This document shows, in pieces, positions 7,854 to 16,766 of a stretch of 28,160 nt of DNA. The DNA lies in NCBI GenBank assembly GCA_905209765.1, contig CAJLUE010000018.1, forward strand, positions 1 through 28,160, given 5' to 3'. Position 1 is the stretch's first letter. Every line of letters begins with the position of its first letter. Under the pieces are notes generated by a model. That model was not told the origin of the DNA. It searched no databases and worked only from the letters and a program-made list of their open reading frames with translations. The DNA is from an uncultured Collinsella sp. (GTDB lineage Bacteria; Actinomycetota; Coriobacteriia; Coriobacteriales; Coriobacteriaceae). Both the position numbers and the translations under genes were made by a program.

Positions 7854-9296
7854 GTGCTTAATAGATTCCGCATGCTCGTCGCCTGTGCTTTGACCTTCGC
7901 GCTTTGCTGGGTGCCGGGATTTGCGTTTGCTGGGGACGCTGAGGACGGGACCCAGGCTGCTGCGACCGCTCATGGGCTTTCCTATGGGATCGAGGGTTTT
8001 GAGCGGTTGGCAAAGGGGACCACTCGTGCCATGGAGGGCCAGCCTGAGGGCTACCGGTTTCCCGTTGACGAGGACGTGGACCTTGTAGTGGCGCCTGCTG
8101 CCGATCGCGTTGTGGCGTGGATATCGCCTAAGGCGGTCGAGAAATATGGATTGGATCCGCAGGACAACGAGTGCGTATCGGGTCTCAAGGCCCTCGTCTG
8201 TGACCTCGACAGCGCAAACTGCATGGGAGGTGCGCGGCTGGGGGACGTTGATCTTCCTTGGTATGTCACGGCGGAAACAACGTTTGATGCCGGCGGGTAT
8301 ACCTATGGCTTTGACGAGCGCGGTGCGGATGGGGACCGCTATGTGGTGATTGCATCAGCCTCTGGTGATGCCAAGGGCGGCGCGCGTTGGCTTGATAGCG
8401 CTCAAATGGTAGAAGCGTCGTCTGTCGTGTTGCGGGACGAGCAGGGGCCCTTGACCTCTCTGGCCTCCTTTTTGGGCGACATCGACTATCGCCCGTTTTG
8501 GGTTTCCATCAAAACGAGCGGCCTTGCCCTGCTGATCTCCTTTGTGCTGGGCCTGTTTGCCGCGTGGAAGACCATGGGTACCTCGAGTCGCATCAAGGGC
8601 CTGCTCGACTCGGTCTTTACCATCCCCATGGTGCTGCCGCCTACGGTGTGCGGCTTTTTGCTCCTTATGCTGTTTGGCCGCTCGACCAGTGTTGGCCAGT
8701 GGCTTATCGCGCACGGCGTCTCGATTGTCTTTACGTGGCCGGCGGCGGTGATCTCTGCCGTGGTGGTGTCGTTCCCGCTCGTCTATCGTACGGCACTCGG
8801 AGCCTTCGAGAGCCTCGACACGCAGATGCTCGATGCGGCGCGAACCCTTGGCTGGTCCGAGCGTCGCATCTTCGCCAAGCTTATGATGCCGCTTGGCTGG
8901 CCCTCGATTGCCGCCGGCACGGTGCTCGCCTTTGCCCGCGCCATGGGCGAGTTTGGCTGCACCCTGTTTTTTGCGGGCAACTACGCCGGTATTACGCAGA
9001 CCATTCCCATTGCGATTTACTTTGAGTGGATGGGCGGCAACACGTCGGTGGCCCTCTTTTGGGTCGTGGTCGTAATTGCGTTCAGCTTCCTGGTCATCCT
9101 ATTCATCAACATGTACACGGCGCATTCGCAAAAGTATCGCGAGCGTGGTCTCTCCCGTACGGAGCGCAAACAGGCCAAAGATCTCGCCGGACAGGGCGAT
9201 TCGCTCGATCCCGTCGGTGGCGATGCGCTGCGTATCGATCGCGAAGCGCTGGCCGAGCTCATGCGCGATGATGCGGCGCCGCAGGGAGGTCGATAA
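7854..9296 (+). CDS. modB: molybdate ABC transporter permease with extra exported N-terminal domain
   Basis: Permease of the molybdate importer. The C-terminal part (about residues 213-425) is a normal ModB: several membrane helices, FTIPMVLPPTVCGFLLL, and the EAA loop DAARTLGWSERRIF (about 327-340) that contacts ModC. Unusually, a signal-peptide-like N-terminus (cleavage predicted after AFA, residue 26) and about 185 hydrophilic residues precede it. These include Cys107, Cys116 and Cys123 and match no domain I recognise. A hydrophilic tail of about 55 residues follows the last helix. Total length is 480, against about 225 for typical ModB. The start is the GTG at 7854, chosen because GGAG lies 6 bases upstream and it exposes the signal peptide; the frame is open from 7785. 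Confidence 0.88.
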   Translation: MLNRFRMLVACALTFALCWVPGFAFAGDAEDGTQAAATAHGLSYGIEGFERLAKGTTRAMEGQPEGYRFPVDEDVDLVVAPAADRVVAWISPKAVEKYGLDPQDNECVSGLKALVCDLDSANCMGGARLGDVDLPWYVTAETTFDAGGYTYGFDERGADGDRYVVIASASGDAKGGARWLDSAQMVEASSVVLRDEQGPLTSLASFLGDIDYRPFWVSIKTSGLALLISFVLGLFAAWKTMGTSSRIKGLLDSVFTIPMVLPPTVCGFLLLMLFGRSTSVGQWLIAHGVSIVFTWPAAVISAVVVSFPLVYRTALGAFESLDTQMLDAARTLGWSERRIFAKLMMPLGWPSIAAGTVLAFARAMGEFGCTLFFAGNYAGITQTIPIAIYFEWMGGNTSVALFWVVVVIAFSFLVILFINMYTAHSQKYRERGLSRTERKQAKDLAGQGDSLDPVGGDALRIDREALAELMRDDAAPQGGR

Positions 9297-9299
9297 GCC

Positions 9300-10370
9300 A
9301 TGTCGCTCGTTCTGGATATCAAAAAGCGCTATCCGGGGTTCACCCTCAACATCCAACTCGAAGCCGGCGAGGAACGCGTGGCCCTGCTTGGTGCCTCGGG
9401 CTGCGGCAAGAGCTGCACCTTGCGCTGCATTGCCGGCGTGGAGACGCCCGACGAGGGCAAGATCGTCGTCAACGGCGTGACCTTTTTTGACTCGGCCGCG
9501 GGCATCAACCTGTCGCCCCAGGAGCGAAAATGCGCCCTACTGTTCCAAAACTATCAGCTGTTTCCCAATATGACGGTGGCCGATAACGTATGCGCCGGTG
9601 TAAAGGATGCGGGCGACGCCGCGGCGCGCAAAAGGCTGGCCGAGCGCTATCTGGGCATTTTCGGTCTGGCCGATTTTGTCGATCGCTACCCCGCGCGACT
9701 CTCGGGCGGGCAGCAGCAACGCGTGGCGCTTGCCCGTATGGTGGCGGCGCATCCGGGCATTTTTATGTTCGACGAGCCCATGAGCGCGCTTGATTCCTAT
9801 CTTAAGAGCGCACTCGAGCAGAACATGCTCGACCTGTTCGATGTATGCAACCGCACCGTGCTCTACGTGAGCCACGACATCGACGAAGCGTGCCGCCTGT
9901 GCCAGCGCATCTGCGTTATGCACGACGGGCATGTTGAGGAGATCGGCTCCGTCGAGGACGTGGTTCGCCGCCCGCAGACGCTGGCAGCACTGCGCCTGAC
10001 GGGCTGCAAGAACACAAGCAGGGCGCGCAAAATCGGCGACGAAGAGGTTGAGGCCCTCGACTGGGACATGACCTTTAATGTGGGTCGCGCAGTTCCCGAT
10101 AATGTGGCGTACCTGGGCATTCGCGCAAGCTACTTCCATGTGGACAACCGTGCCGAGCGGGGTCGCAACAGCTATGACCTGCACGTGGCCCGTGTGAGCG
10201 ATTCGCGCTTTGAGCGGCTGGTGCTGCTGGACGTGCCGCGCGTCGATGCGCCCACGCGTCTGCAGTGGAAGGTCAACAAGGTGGGCGTGCCTGTCGACGA
10301 GTTGCCGCAGGCGGGGGAGACCTTGCGCATGCATTTTGATGCGAGCAGGATTCATTTGGTCTGTCGGTAA
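9300..10370 (+). CDS. modC: molybdate ABC transporter ATP-binding protein
   Basis: ATPase that powers ModAB-mediated molybdate uptake at the inner face of the membrane. In order it shows Walker A GASGCGKS (residues 31-38), Q-loop Gln83 in LLFQNYQLFPNMTV, ABC signature LSGGQQQR (134-141), Walker B IFMFDEP, and the switch His192 in YVSHD. Residues from about 240 to 356 form a C-terminal accessory domain, probably TOBE-like as in other ModC proteins, which may bind molybdate for feedback inhibition. The start ATG at 9300 lies 4 bases after the modB stop, with GGGAGGT upstream, so translation is probably coupled. A strong terminator closes the operon. Confidence 0.93.
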   Translation: MSLVLDIKKRYPGFTLNIQLEAGEERVALLGASGCGKSCTLRCIAGVETPDEGKIVVNGVTFFDSAAGINLSPQERKCALLFQNYQLFPNMTVADNVCAGVKDAGDAAARKRLAERYLGIFGLADFVDRYPARLSGGQQQRVALARMVAAHPGIFMFDEPMSALDSYLKSALEQNMLDLFDVCNRTVLYVSHDIDEACRLCQRICVMHDGHVEEIGSVEDVVRRPQTLAALRLTGCKNTSRARKIGDEEVEALDWDMTFNVGRAVPDNVAYLGIRASYFHVDNRAERGRNSYDLHVARVSDSRFERLVLLDVPRVDAPTRLQWKVNKVGVPVDELPQAGETLRMHFDASRIHLVCR

Positions 10371-10383
10371 TGCGGTGGGCGAT

Positions 10384-10418
10384 GCGGTCGAGGAGGTAGT
10401 CCTCGACCGCTTTGTTTT
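10384..10418 (+). terminator. terminator of the modABC operon
   Basis: An 11-base-pair perfect stem (10384-10394 with 10400-10410) and a five-base loop are followed by TTTGTTTT. Confidence 0.9.
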
Positions 10419-10454
10419 CACCTTGCCGTTCGCCGATTTCTACATGACAAAATC

Positions 10455-10482
10455 TTATCAGTCTGATAACTATTTATCAGAC
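10455..10482. promoter_or_regulatory. operator-like triple half-site
   Basis: Three alternating half-sites, TTATCAG (10455), CTGATAA (10463) and TTATCAG (10474), form two overlapping palindromes. The better one is GTCTGATAA-N4-TTATCAGAC (10461-10482), a nine-base perfect inverted repeat. It lies in the 447-base gap before the first HgdB-like gene. The AT-rich GATAA pattern is loosely reminiscent of Fur-type boxes; the cognate regulator is unknown. Confidence 0.5.
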
Positions 10483-10589
10483 AGCGAGATGCTCGCATCC
10501 CGAAGCTGTCGTACACGTGTCGGCGGTGTTCGTCTGGATGATGACCGCTGATATAGTTTCCTTCAATAAGAAAAAAGGAGGGTGCGCCG

Positions 10590-10658
10590 GTGCTGCAGAT
10601 GACATATTCGCGTCGCGTTGCCGCGCGCTCCCTGTATATGGCTCGGAGCCGCATATGA
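10590..10658 (+). CDS. possible 22-residue leader peptide
   Basis: A GTG-initiated frame (MLQMTYSRRVAARSLYMARS then RI) sits 7 bases behind an excellent Shine-Dalgarno, AAAGGAGGG (10574-10582). Its TGA lies inside the loop of the leader hairpin at 10643-10680, so a translating ribosome would open that hairpin. A TATAGT at 10552-10557 could be a -10 box, without a good -35. The peptide is basic and unlike any family I know. It may be fortuitous: only the ribosome-binding site and its position support it. Confidence 0.3.
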   Translation: MLQMTYSRRVAARSLYMARSRI

Positions 10659-10680
10659 GCAGGTATGTTCACGGCTCCGG
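10643..10680 (+). promoter_or_regulatory. structured leader hairpin upstream of the HgdB-like gene
   Basis: A nine-base-pair stem (10643-10651 with 10672-10680, outer pair T-G) continues, past a four-base bulge, into CATA/TATG. The apical loop has eight bases. A purine-rich GGAGAGACGACG region follows, then a direct repeat of GGGTTTTCGC (about 10735 and 10751). It looks like a structured 5' leader of the 10818 gene; I could not match it to a known riboswitch class. The rest of 10419-10817 shows no gene. Confidence 0.4.
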
Positions 10681-10817
10681 GAGAGACGACGCACAACTAA
10701 ATAATCAGCTGCAAAGCAGGTTCCCCAAAATTCCGGGTTTTCGCGCGGCTGGGTTTTCGCCACCCACCGTGCAGCAATACCGTAGCTATTCATTTTTGGT
10801 TCGAGAGGGGAACCGCC

Positions 10818-12101
10818 ATGGCTGAAGAATTCGATTTCCATCCGATGTGGGAGAGCCTCGGCATGAATCTTGCCGACCACGACATGCTGCTGGGCGCCGT
10901 GGGCCAGATGTACGGCGATATGTTCCCGACGCAGAACAATCGCCCCAAGTCCACGTCCTACCTGGATTTTGTCGCCACCAACATCCACAGCGGCCGTATT
11001 AAGGAGATGCTCGACAAGAAGGAGGCCGGCGAGGCCACCAAGATCGTCGGTTCGTTCTGTGTGTACGTGCCCGAGGAGATCGTGCTTGCCTGCGATGGCA
11101 TTCCCGTTGGTCTGTGCTCGGGTGCCGACTGGGCGACCGACAAGGTCGAGGAGCATCTGCCGCGCAACACCTGCCCGCTCATCAAGAGCTTTGCCGGCTT
11201 TAAGCTGGGCGAGGTCTGCCCCTACATCGAGTCGAGTGACCTGGTGGTGGGCGAGAACACCTGCGATGGCAAGAAGAAGGCTTATGAGTTTTTTGCCACG
11301 CAAAAGAACATGTACGTCATGGATATTCCCAACGTACACGACGAGTCGACGCTCGTGACCTGGAAGGCCGAGGTCAAGAAGCTCGCGGCCAAGATCGAGG
11401 ACGAGTGCGGCGTCAAGATTACGCCCGAGCGCCTGAAGGCTGCCATCCACGCCGTCAACGAGAAGCGTCGCGCCCTGCAGCGTCTGGCTGCGACCCGCGC
11501 TGCCGATCCGGCGCCCATCAGCGGTCTCGACAGCCTGCTGACCGTTCAGGCCGCTTTTATGGATGACACGCCGCGTCTGACCGGAGCCATTAACGATATG
11601 GCGGCTGAGTGCGAGCAGCGCGTTGAGGCTGGCGAGGGCGTGGCGCCCAAGGGCACCAAGCGCATCCTGTACACCGGTACGCCCATGGCCGTGCCCAACT
11701 GGAAACTGTTCAACCTCATCGAGAAGGCCGGCGGCGTTGTGGTAGGAGAGGAGTCCTGCACGGGCTCGCGCTACTACAAGGACCTGGTCGACGAGTCCGG
11801 CGAGACGGTCGACGAGATGCTCGATGCCATTGCCGAGCGCTACTTTAAGATCAACTGCGCCGTCTTTACGCCCAACGACCAGCGTATGAAGGACATTGTC
11901 CAGATGGCCAAGGACCTGCATGCCGACGGCATCGTCGACGTGGCCCTGCAGTTCTGCACGCTCTACGAGATGGAGTCGTTTGCCGTGGAGAAGGCCGCCG
12001 AGGAGGCGGGCATCCCGTTTATGCACATCACGACCGACTACGCCGGCGAGGATGCCGGTCAGCTCCAGACCCGCATCGAAGCCTTCCTCGAGACGATTTA
12101 G
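10818..12101 (+). CDS. HgdB/YjiM-like 2-hydroxyacyl-CoA dehydratase-family iron-sulfur protein (divergent paralogue)
   Basis: A 427-residue protein of the family containing HgdB-type dehydratase subunits and the double-cubane cluster proteins (YjiM group). Recognisable blocks are NTCPLIKS (Cys119), EVCPY (Cys134), GENTCDGKKK (Cys149), GEESCTG (Cys314), INCAVFTPNDQR (Cys347) and LQFCTLYEMES (Cys380), plus Cys81 in GSFCVYVPEE. These cysteines are the likely iron-sulfur ligands. Compared with the second copy at 17618 it has about 40 extra N-terminal residues and lacks the cysteine in the ITGCP block (here YTGTP). The start ATG at 10818 has GAGAGGGG 7 bases upstream. Members take electrons from an ATP-driven activator; one is encoded at 18937. 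The substrate is unknown, and no CoA-transferase or acyl-CoA gene is nearby. Confidence 0.88.
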   Translation: MAEEFDFHPMWESLGMNLADHDMLLGAVGQMYGDMFPTQNNRPKSTSYLDFVATNIHSGRIKEMLDKKEAGEATKIVGSFCVYVPEEIVLACDGIPVGLCSGADWATDKVEEHLPRNTCPLIKSFAGFKLGEVCPYIESSDLVVGENTCDGKKKAYEFFATQKNMYVMDIPNVHDESTLVTWKAEVKKLAAKIEDECGVKITPERLKAAIHAVNEKRRALQRLAATRAADPAPISGLDSLLTVQAAFMDDTPRLTGAINDMAAECEQRVEAGEGVAPKGTKRILYTGTPMAVPNWKLFNLIEKAGGVVVGEESCTGSRYYKDLVDESGETVDEMLDAIAERYFKINCAVFTPNDQRMKDIVQMAKDLHADGIVDVALQFCTLYEMESFAVEKAAEEAGIPFMHITTDYAGEDAGQLQTRIEAFLETI

Positions 12102-12217
12102 CCGCACCTGCGCTAAGCCGTGCCGCCGGGTGTTCCTATCCACGCGATAGGGATTTCTCCGTTGCCATGTCGGCCGGTGTCCGGATGCGCCGCAGGGCGC
12201 CGATCGGCTTCGCATAA

Positions 12218-12252
12218 CTGCCGGGGCGGGGGGATTTCCGCCGTCCCGGCAG
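12218..12252 (+). terminator. GC-rich hairpin between the HgdB-like gene and the binding-protein gene
   Basis: About 12 base pairs (starting CTGCCGGGGCGG, one G-U pair) close a short loop, 35 bases before the binding-protein start. The following bases are AT-rich but not a clean T-run, so it may be a partial terminator or a transcript-stabilising element. Confidence 0.45.
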
Positions 12253-12287
12253 ATTCTATCTGTTTATTCAGACACGAAAGGAACTCA

Positions 12288-13898
12288 ATGAACAACGACC
12301 TTTTCAAGGCGGGCGTTTCCCGTCGCGGTTTTCTGACCGGCTCCGCTGCCCTGTGCGTCATGGCGGGCCTCGGCCTCACCGGCTGCGGCGGTTCGGGCGC
12401 CGAGAGCGGTAGCGCCGCTGCCTCCGGCCAGGATGTGGAGTATCGCGACGAGCTGCAGATCGCGTTGCCGGCGAGCCCGGACGGTCTCGATCCGCACACC
12501 ACGTCGTCGCTTGTGACCATGGACATCATCTGCAACGTCGTCGAGCCGCTCTTTGGCCTCGATAGCGACTACGAGCCCCAGCCCGTGCTGGCCAAGGGCT
12601 ATGAGGTCTCCGACGACGGCCTGACCTACACCATCAAGCTGCGCGAGGGCGTCACCTTCCACAACGGCAAGGAGTTTGGCTCCGAGGACGTCGTGGCCTC
12701 GATGAACCGCTGGCTCACCGTCAACGACCGCGCCGCGAGCCTGCTGCCCGGCGCCACCTTCGCCGCCTCGGGCGACCACGAGGTCACCTGCACGCTGACC
12801 GAGCCCGCCGTCGACTTTCTGATCATCCTGGGCAACCACTCCCAGTATCCGGGCATCTTTCCCTCCGAGGTCATCGAGGCCGCGGGCGATACCGGCGTGA
12901 CCGAGTGCGTGGGTACCGGTGCCTACAAGCTTGTGGAGTGGAAGCAGGACCAGTACATCCATCTCACCCGCTACGAGGACTATGTCGCCGCCCACGGCAA
13001 GGCTTCGGGCTACACCGGCAAGGTCTCCGCGCCCACCAAGGACATCTACTATCAGTTCGTGACCGAGGCCTCCACGCGCGTGAGCGGGTTTGAGACCGGC
13101 GAGTACGATATCGCTGGCGAGATTCCCACCGAGAACTACCACGACTTCGACGGCAACGACGACGTTAAGCTCTTCACCCATAACGCCGGCGTTCTGACCG
13201 CCTTCCTCAACATGAACGAGGGCGTCTTCGCCGACGAGGAGATCCGCAAGTGCGCCCTCATGGCTATCGACTGCGAGGCGGCCGCTCTTGCCGCCTATGG
13301 CGAGAAGGAGCTCTTCAACATCGATCCCAACCTTGGCAACCCCGAGAACACTCAGTGGGCGACTGACGCGGGCAAGAAGTACTTCAACCAGGCCGACGCC
13401 AAGGCCGCCAAGAAGGCCCTGGCCAAGACCTCCTATGCCGGTGAGACGGTCAAGCTGCTGACCACCCCCGACTACAAGGATATGTACAACGCCACCGTCG
13501 CGCTGCAGGAGCAGCTCGAGAAGGCCGGCTTCACCGCCGAGGTCGACAGCTACGAGTTCGCGACCTTCATGGACATCCGCTCCGGCAAGCCCGAGCAGTG
13601 GGACCTCTTTGTGGCCTCCACCAACTACAAGCCCATCCCGGCCCAGTCCCTCTCGGTCTCCAAGGCCTTCTATGGCCTGTCCGACGAGAAGGCGCTCAAG
13701 CTCGTGGCCGAGACCCGCACCGCCAAGGACACCGACGCCGCGGCCAAGAAGTGGGCCGAGGCTCAGGAGCGCCTCTATGAGATCGCCGTCATCGAGCCGC
13801 TTTGCCACTACGCTTCCATCACGGGCACCCAGGCAGACGTCGAGGACGTCGAGGTGCTCGACGGCGCCATCATCTGGAACGCCAAGCGTCCGGAGTAA
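12288..13898 (+). CDS. peptide-type ABC transporter substrate-binding lipoprotein (SBP family 5)
   Basis: Extracytoplasmic solute-binding protein of 536 residues for a dipeptide/oligopeptide/nickel-type importer. The precursor has a twin-arginine signal (SRRGF, residues 11-15) and a lipobox LTGC with Cys33, followed by a Gly/Ser-rich linker. The mature part shows the family pattern: LDPHTTSSLVTMDIICNVVEPLFGLD, LAKGYEVSDDGLTYTIKLREGVTFHNGKEF (written here as landmarks only in part), then the lobe-crossing segments and the C-terminal CHYASITG. The start ATG at 12288 has GAAAGGA 5 bases upstream; the open frame extends to 12120 without support. It is the first gene of a five-gene transporter. 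Ligand class (peptide, metal chelate, glutathione-like) cannot be deduced. Confidence 0.92.
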   Translation: MNNDLFKAGVSRRGFLTGSAALCVMAGLGLTGCGGSGAESGSAAASGQDVEYRDELQIALPASPDGLDPHTTSSLVTMDIICNVVEPLFGLDSDYEPQPVLAKGYEVSDDGLTYTIKLREGVTFHNGKEFGSEDVVASMNRWLTVNDRAASLLPGATFAASGDHEVTCTLTEPAVDFLIILGNHSQYPGIFPSEVIEAAGDTGVTECVGTGAYKLVEWKQDQYIHLTRYEDYVAAHGKASGYTGKVSAPTKDIYYQFVTEASTRVSGFETGEYDIAGEIPTENYHDFDGNDDVKLFTHNAGVLTAFLNMNEGVFADEEIRKCALMAIDCEAAALAAYGEKELFNIDPNLGNPENTQWATDAGKKYFNQADAKAAKKALAKTSYAGETVKLLTTPDYKDMYNATVALQEQLEKAGFTAEVDSYEFATFMDIRSGKPEQWDLFVASTNYKPIPAQSLSVSKAFYGLSDEKALKLVAETRTAKDTDAAAKKWAEAQERLYEIAVIEPLCHYASITGTQADVEDVEVLDGAIIWNAKRPE

Positions 13899-13908
13899 TG
13901 CAATAGAT

Positions 13909-13952
13909 GGCGTGGCGGCTTGAGGGATCTGGTCCCCTGTGGCCGCCACGCC
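13909..13952 (+). promoter_or_regulatory. strong intercistronic hairpin behind the binding-protein gene
   Basis: An 11-base-pair perfect stem (13909-13919 with 13942-13952) encloses a smaller AGGGA/TCCCT-type stem. It lacks a T-run. Such hairpins after a binding-protein gene commonly protect its mRNA, so the binding protein is made in excess over the permeases. That role is inferred. Confidence 0.6.
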
Positions 13953-13986
13953 CTGTCCACGTTCAGAGGGGAAATAGACGCCTCGC

Positions 13987-14940
13987 ATGTTGAAGTACAC
14001 GCTCAAACGTATAGACGCGATGGTTCCGGTGATGCTCATCATCTCGGTCGTCGTGTTTTTGATTATCTATCTCACACCGGGTGACCTGGCTTCTTCGATG
14101 CTCGGCATGGAGGCTTCGGCCGACCAGATCGAGCGCGTCAATGATAGCCTGGGACTCAACGAGCCGCTGCCCCAGCGCTACGTTGAGTGGATGGGCGGCG
14201 TGCTTACCGGCGACCTGGGCGATTCGTATTTTATGCGCCAGCCCGTCACGCAGGCGATCGCCGAGCACTTTGGCCCCACGCTATCGCTCGCGCTTCTGGC
14301 ACAGCTCATCGCGCTGTTGATTGCACTGCCCTGCGGCGTCGTCGCTGCCCTCAAACATGGGTCGCGCACCGACGCGGTCTTGCGTGTCGTTGCTCTTTTG
14401 GGCGTGGCGATACCCGGCTTTTTGATGGCGCTCATGCTTATGTGGCTGTTTGCCGTCACGTTGCGTGTGTTCCCGGTGGCCGGCTATGCGCCGCTATCGA
14501 AGGGCTGGTTCAGCCATTTACGCTATCTTGCGTTGCCGGGCATATCGCTTGGATGCGTGCAGGCGGCCCTGCTCATGCGCATGACCCGTTCGAGCGTGAT
14601 CGAGGCCATGCAGCTCGACTGCGTCAAGACGGCGCGTGCCAAGGGCGTCTCCGAGGTTCGCGTGGTGCTGGCCCATGCCCTGCGCAACGCCGCGCTGCCG
14701 ATTCTCACCTCGGTCGGCTATTCTTTTGGCGCCCTGATTACGGGCGCCGTGGTGACTGAGGCCATTTTTAACATCCCCGGTTTGGGTCAGCTGGTCACGA
14801 GCTCTATCGAGCGTCGCGACTATCCGGTGATTCAGGGCGTGCTGCTGGTCATCGCCTTGTTGAATTCGGTGATCAATCTGGCCGTCGACCTTGCCTACGG
14901 CGCTTTTGACCCGCGCGCTCGCAAATGGGGCGATGCATGA
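13987..14940 (+). CDS. peptide-type ABC transporter permease, DppB/OppB-like
   Basis: First inner-membrane permease of the importer, 317 residues with about six helices. It begins MLKYTLKRIDAMVPVMLIIS and has the DppB-type periplasmic segment DSLGLNEPLPQRYVEWMGG...GDLGDSYF. The cytoplasmic coupling region is VKTARAKGVSEVRVVLAHALRNAALPI, and the end of the transmembrane domain contains AVVTEAIFNIPGLGQLV. Length is normal. The ATG at 13987 is the first possible start, since an in-frame TAG lies 10 bases before it. The nearest Shine-Dalgarno-like GAGGGG is 15 bases upstream, unusually far. Its stop overlaps the start of the next permease (ATGA). Confidence 0.92.
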   Translation: MLKYTLKRIDAMVPVMLIISVVVFLIIYLTPGDLASSMLGMEASADQIERVNDSLGLNEPLPQRYVEWMGGVLTGDLGDSYFMRQPVTQAIAEHFGPTLSLALLAQLIALLIALPCGVVAALKHGSRTDAVLRVVALLGVAIPGFLMALMLMWLFAVTLRVFPVAGYAPLSKGWFSHLRYLALPGISLGCVQAALLMRMTRSSVIEAMQLDCVKTARAKGVSEVRVVLAHALRNAALPILTSVGYSFGALITGAVVTEAIFNIPGLGQLVTSSIERRDYPVIQGVLLVIALLNSVINLAVDLAYGAFDPRARKWGDA

Positions 14941-15767
14941 TGGCAAACGTTAAGAAGGCTCTTGCCAACAAGGGGTTTGTGGTCGGCGGCTGCATTTTCC
15001 TGGCGATTGCGCTGATCGCGCTCGTCGGTCCGCTGGTGTGGACGGTTGATCCCAATGCGCAGGAGATGACGTTGCGACTTTCGGCACCTTCGCCCGCGCA
15101 TCCCTTTGGCTGCGATGACTTTGGCCGCGACCTGCTTGCCCGCGTCATCGCGGGCGCGCGCGTGTCGCTTGGCGTTGGCATTGCCGTCACGCTTGCGACG
15201 AGTGCGCTCGGCTTGGTGATCGGCGCCTATGCGTGCTACAACGAGAGGCTTGATCATATTCTCATGCGCATCTGCGACGGCCTTATGTCCATTCCGGGCG
15301 TGCTTTTGGCTATCGCACTCATGGCCATGATGGGGGCGAGCGTGTGGAACGTCATCATCGCGCTCTCCATCGTCTATACGCCCAGCATGGCGCGCATCGT
15401 GCGCTCGCGTGCGATGGTGGTCAAGGAGGGGCCCTTTGTGGAGGCCCTGCGCGTGCAGGGCGCCTCGACCGCGCGCATCGTGTGGCTGCATATCGTGCCC
15501 AACGTGATGGCACCCTTCCTGGTGCAGGCGACCTTCGTCTTTGCCGAGGCCGTGCTTTCGGAGGCCGCCCTCTCGTTTCTGGGTCTGGGTATCAAGGCAC
15601 CCGACGCCAGCTGGGGAAACATCCTGCAGGCAGGCAAGAACGTGATGCGCAAAGCCTGGTGGATGATCTTCTTCCCGGCTCTCGCCATCATCGCGAGCGT
15701 GCTTTCGCTGAATCTTGCCGGCGACGGCCTGCGCGACGCCCTCGACCCCAAGACCAAGGAGGACTAG
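14937..15767 (+). CDS. peptide-type ABC transporter permease, DppC/OppC-like
   Basis: Second permease, 276 residues. The short cytoplasmic N-terminus leads into a membrane helix, followed by the periplasmic HPFGCDDFGRDLLARVIAGARVS signature of the OppC N-terminal region. The cytoplasmic loop VEALRVQGASTARIVWLHIVPNV contacts the ATPases, and SFLGLGIKAPDASWGNIL lies near the end. The start at 14937 shares bases with the upstream stop (ATGA) and has GGGG 6 bases upstream; a second ATG follows immediately at 14940. It would pair with the 13987 product to form the pore. Confidence 0.92.
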   Translation: MMANVKKALANKGFVVGGCIFLAIALIALVGPLVWTVDPNAQEMTLRLSAPSPAHPFGCDDFGRDLLARVIAGARVSLGVGIAVTLATSALGLVIGAYACYNERLDHILMRICDGLMSIPGVLLAIALMAMMGASVWNVIIALSIVYTPSMARIVRSRAMVVKEGPFVEALRVQGASTARIVWLHIVPNVMAPFLVQATFVFAEAVLSEAALSFLGLGIKAPDASWGNILQAGKNVMRKAWWMIFFPALAIIASVLSLNLAGDGLRDALDPKTKED

Positions 15768-15770
15768 CCC

Positions 15771-16755
<985 letters not shown>

Positions 16756-16766
<11 letters not shown>

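Noticed and set aside
10517..10825. 102-residue open frame on the plus strand
   Set aside because: No ribosome-binding site at its start. It crosses the operator/leader region and overlaps the start of the HgdB-like gene, and it has no family resemblance.
10563..12215. 550-residue open frame on the minus strand
   Set aside because: Antisense shadow of the HgdB-like gene: low-complexity composition, no family motifs, and created by high GC at third codon positions.
12285..14042. 585-residue open frame on the minus strand
   Set aside because: Antisense of the binding-protein gene, Gly/Leu/Val-rich without motifs, while the plus strand has a full lipoprotein.
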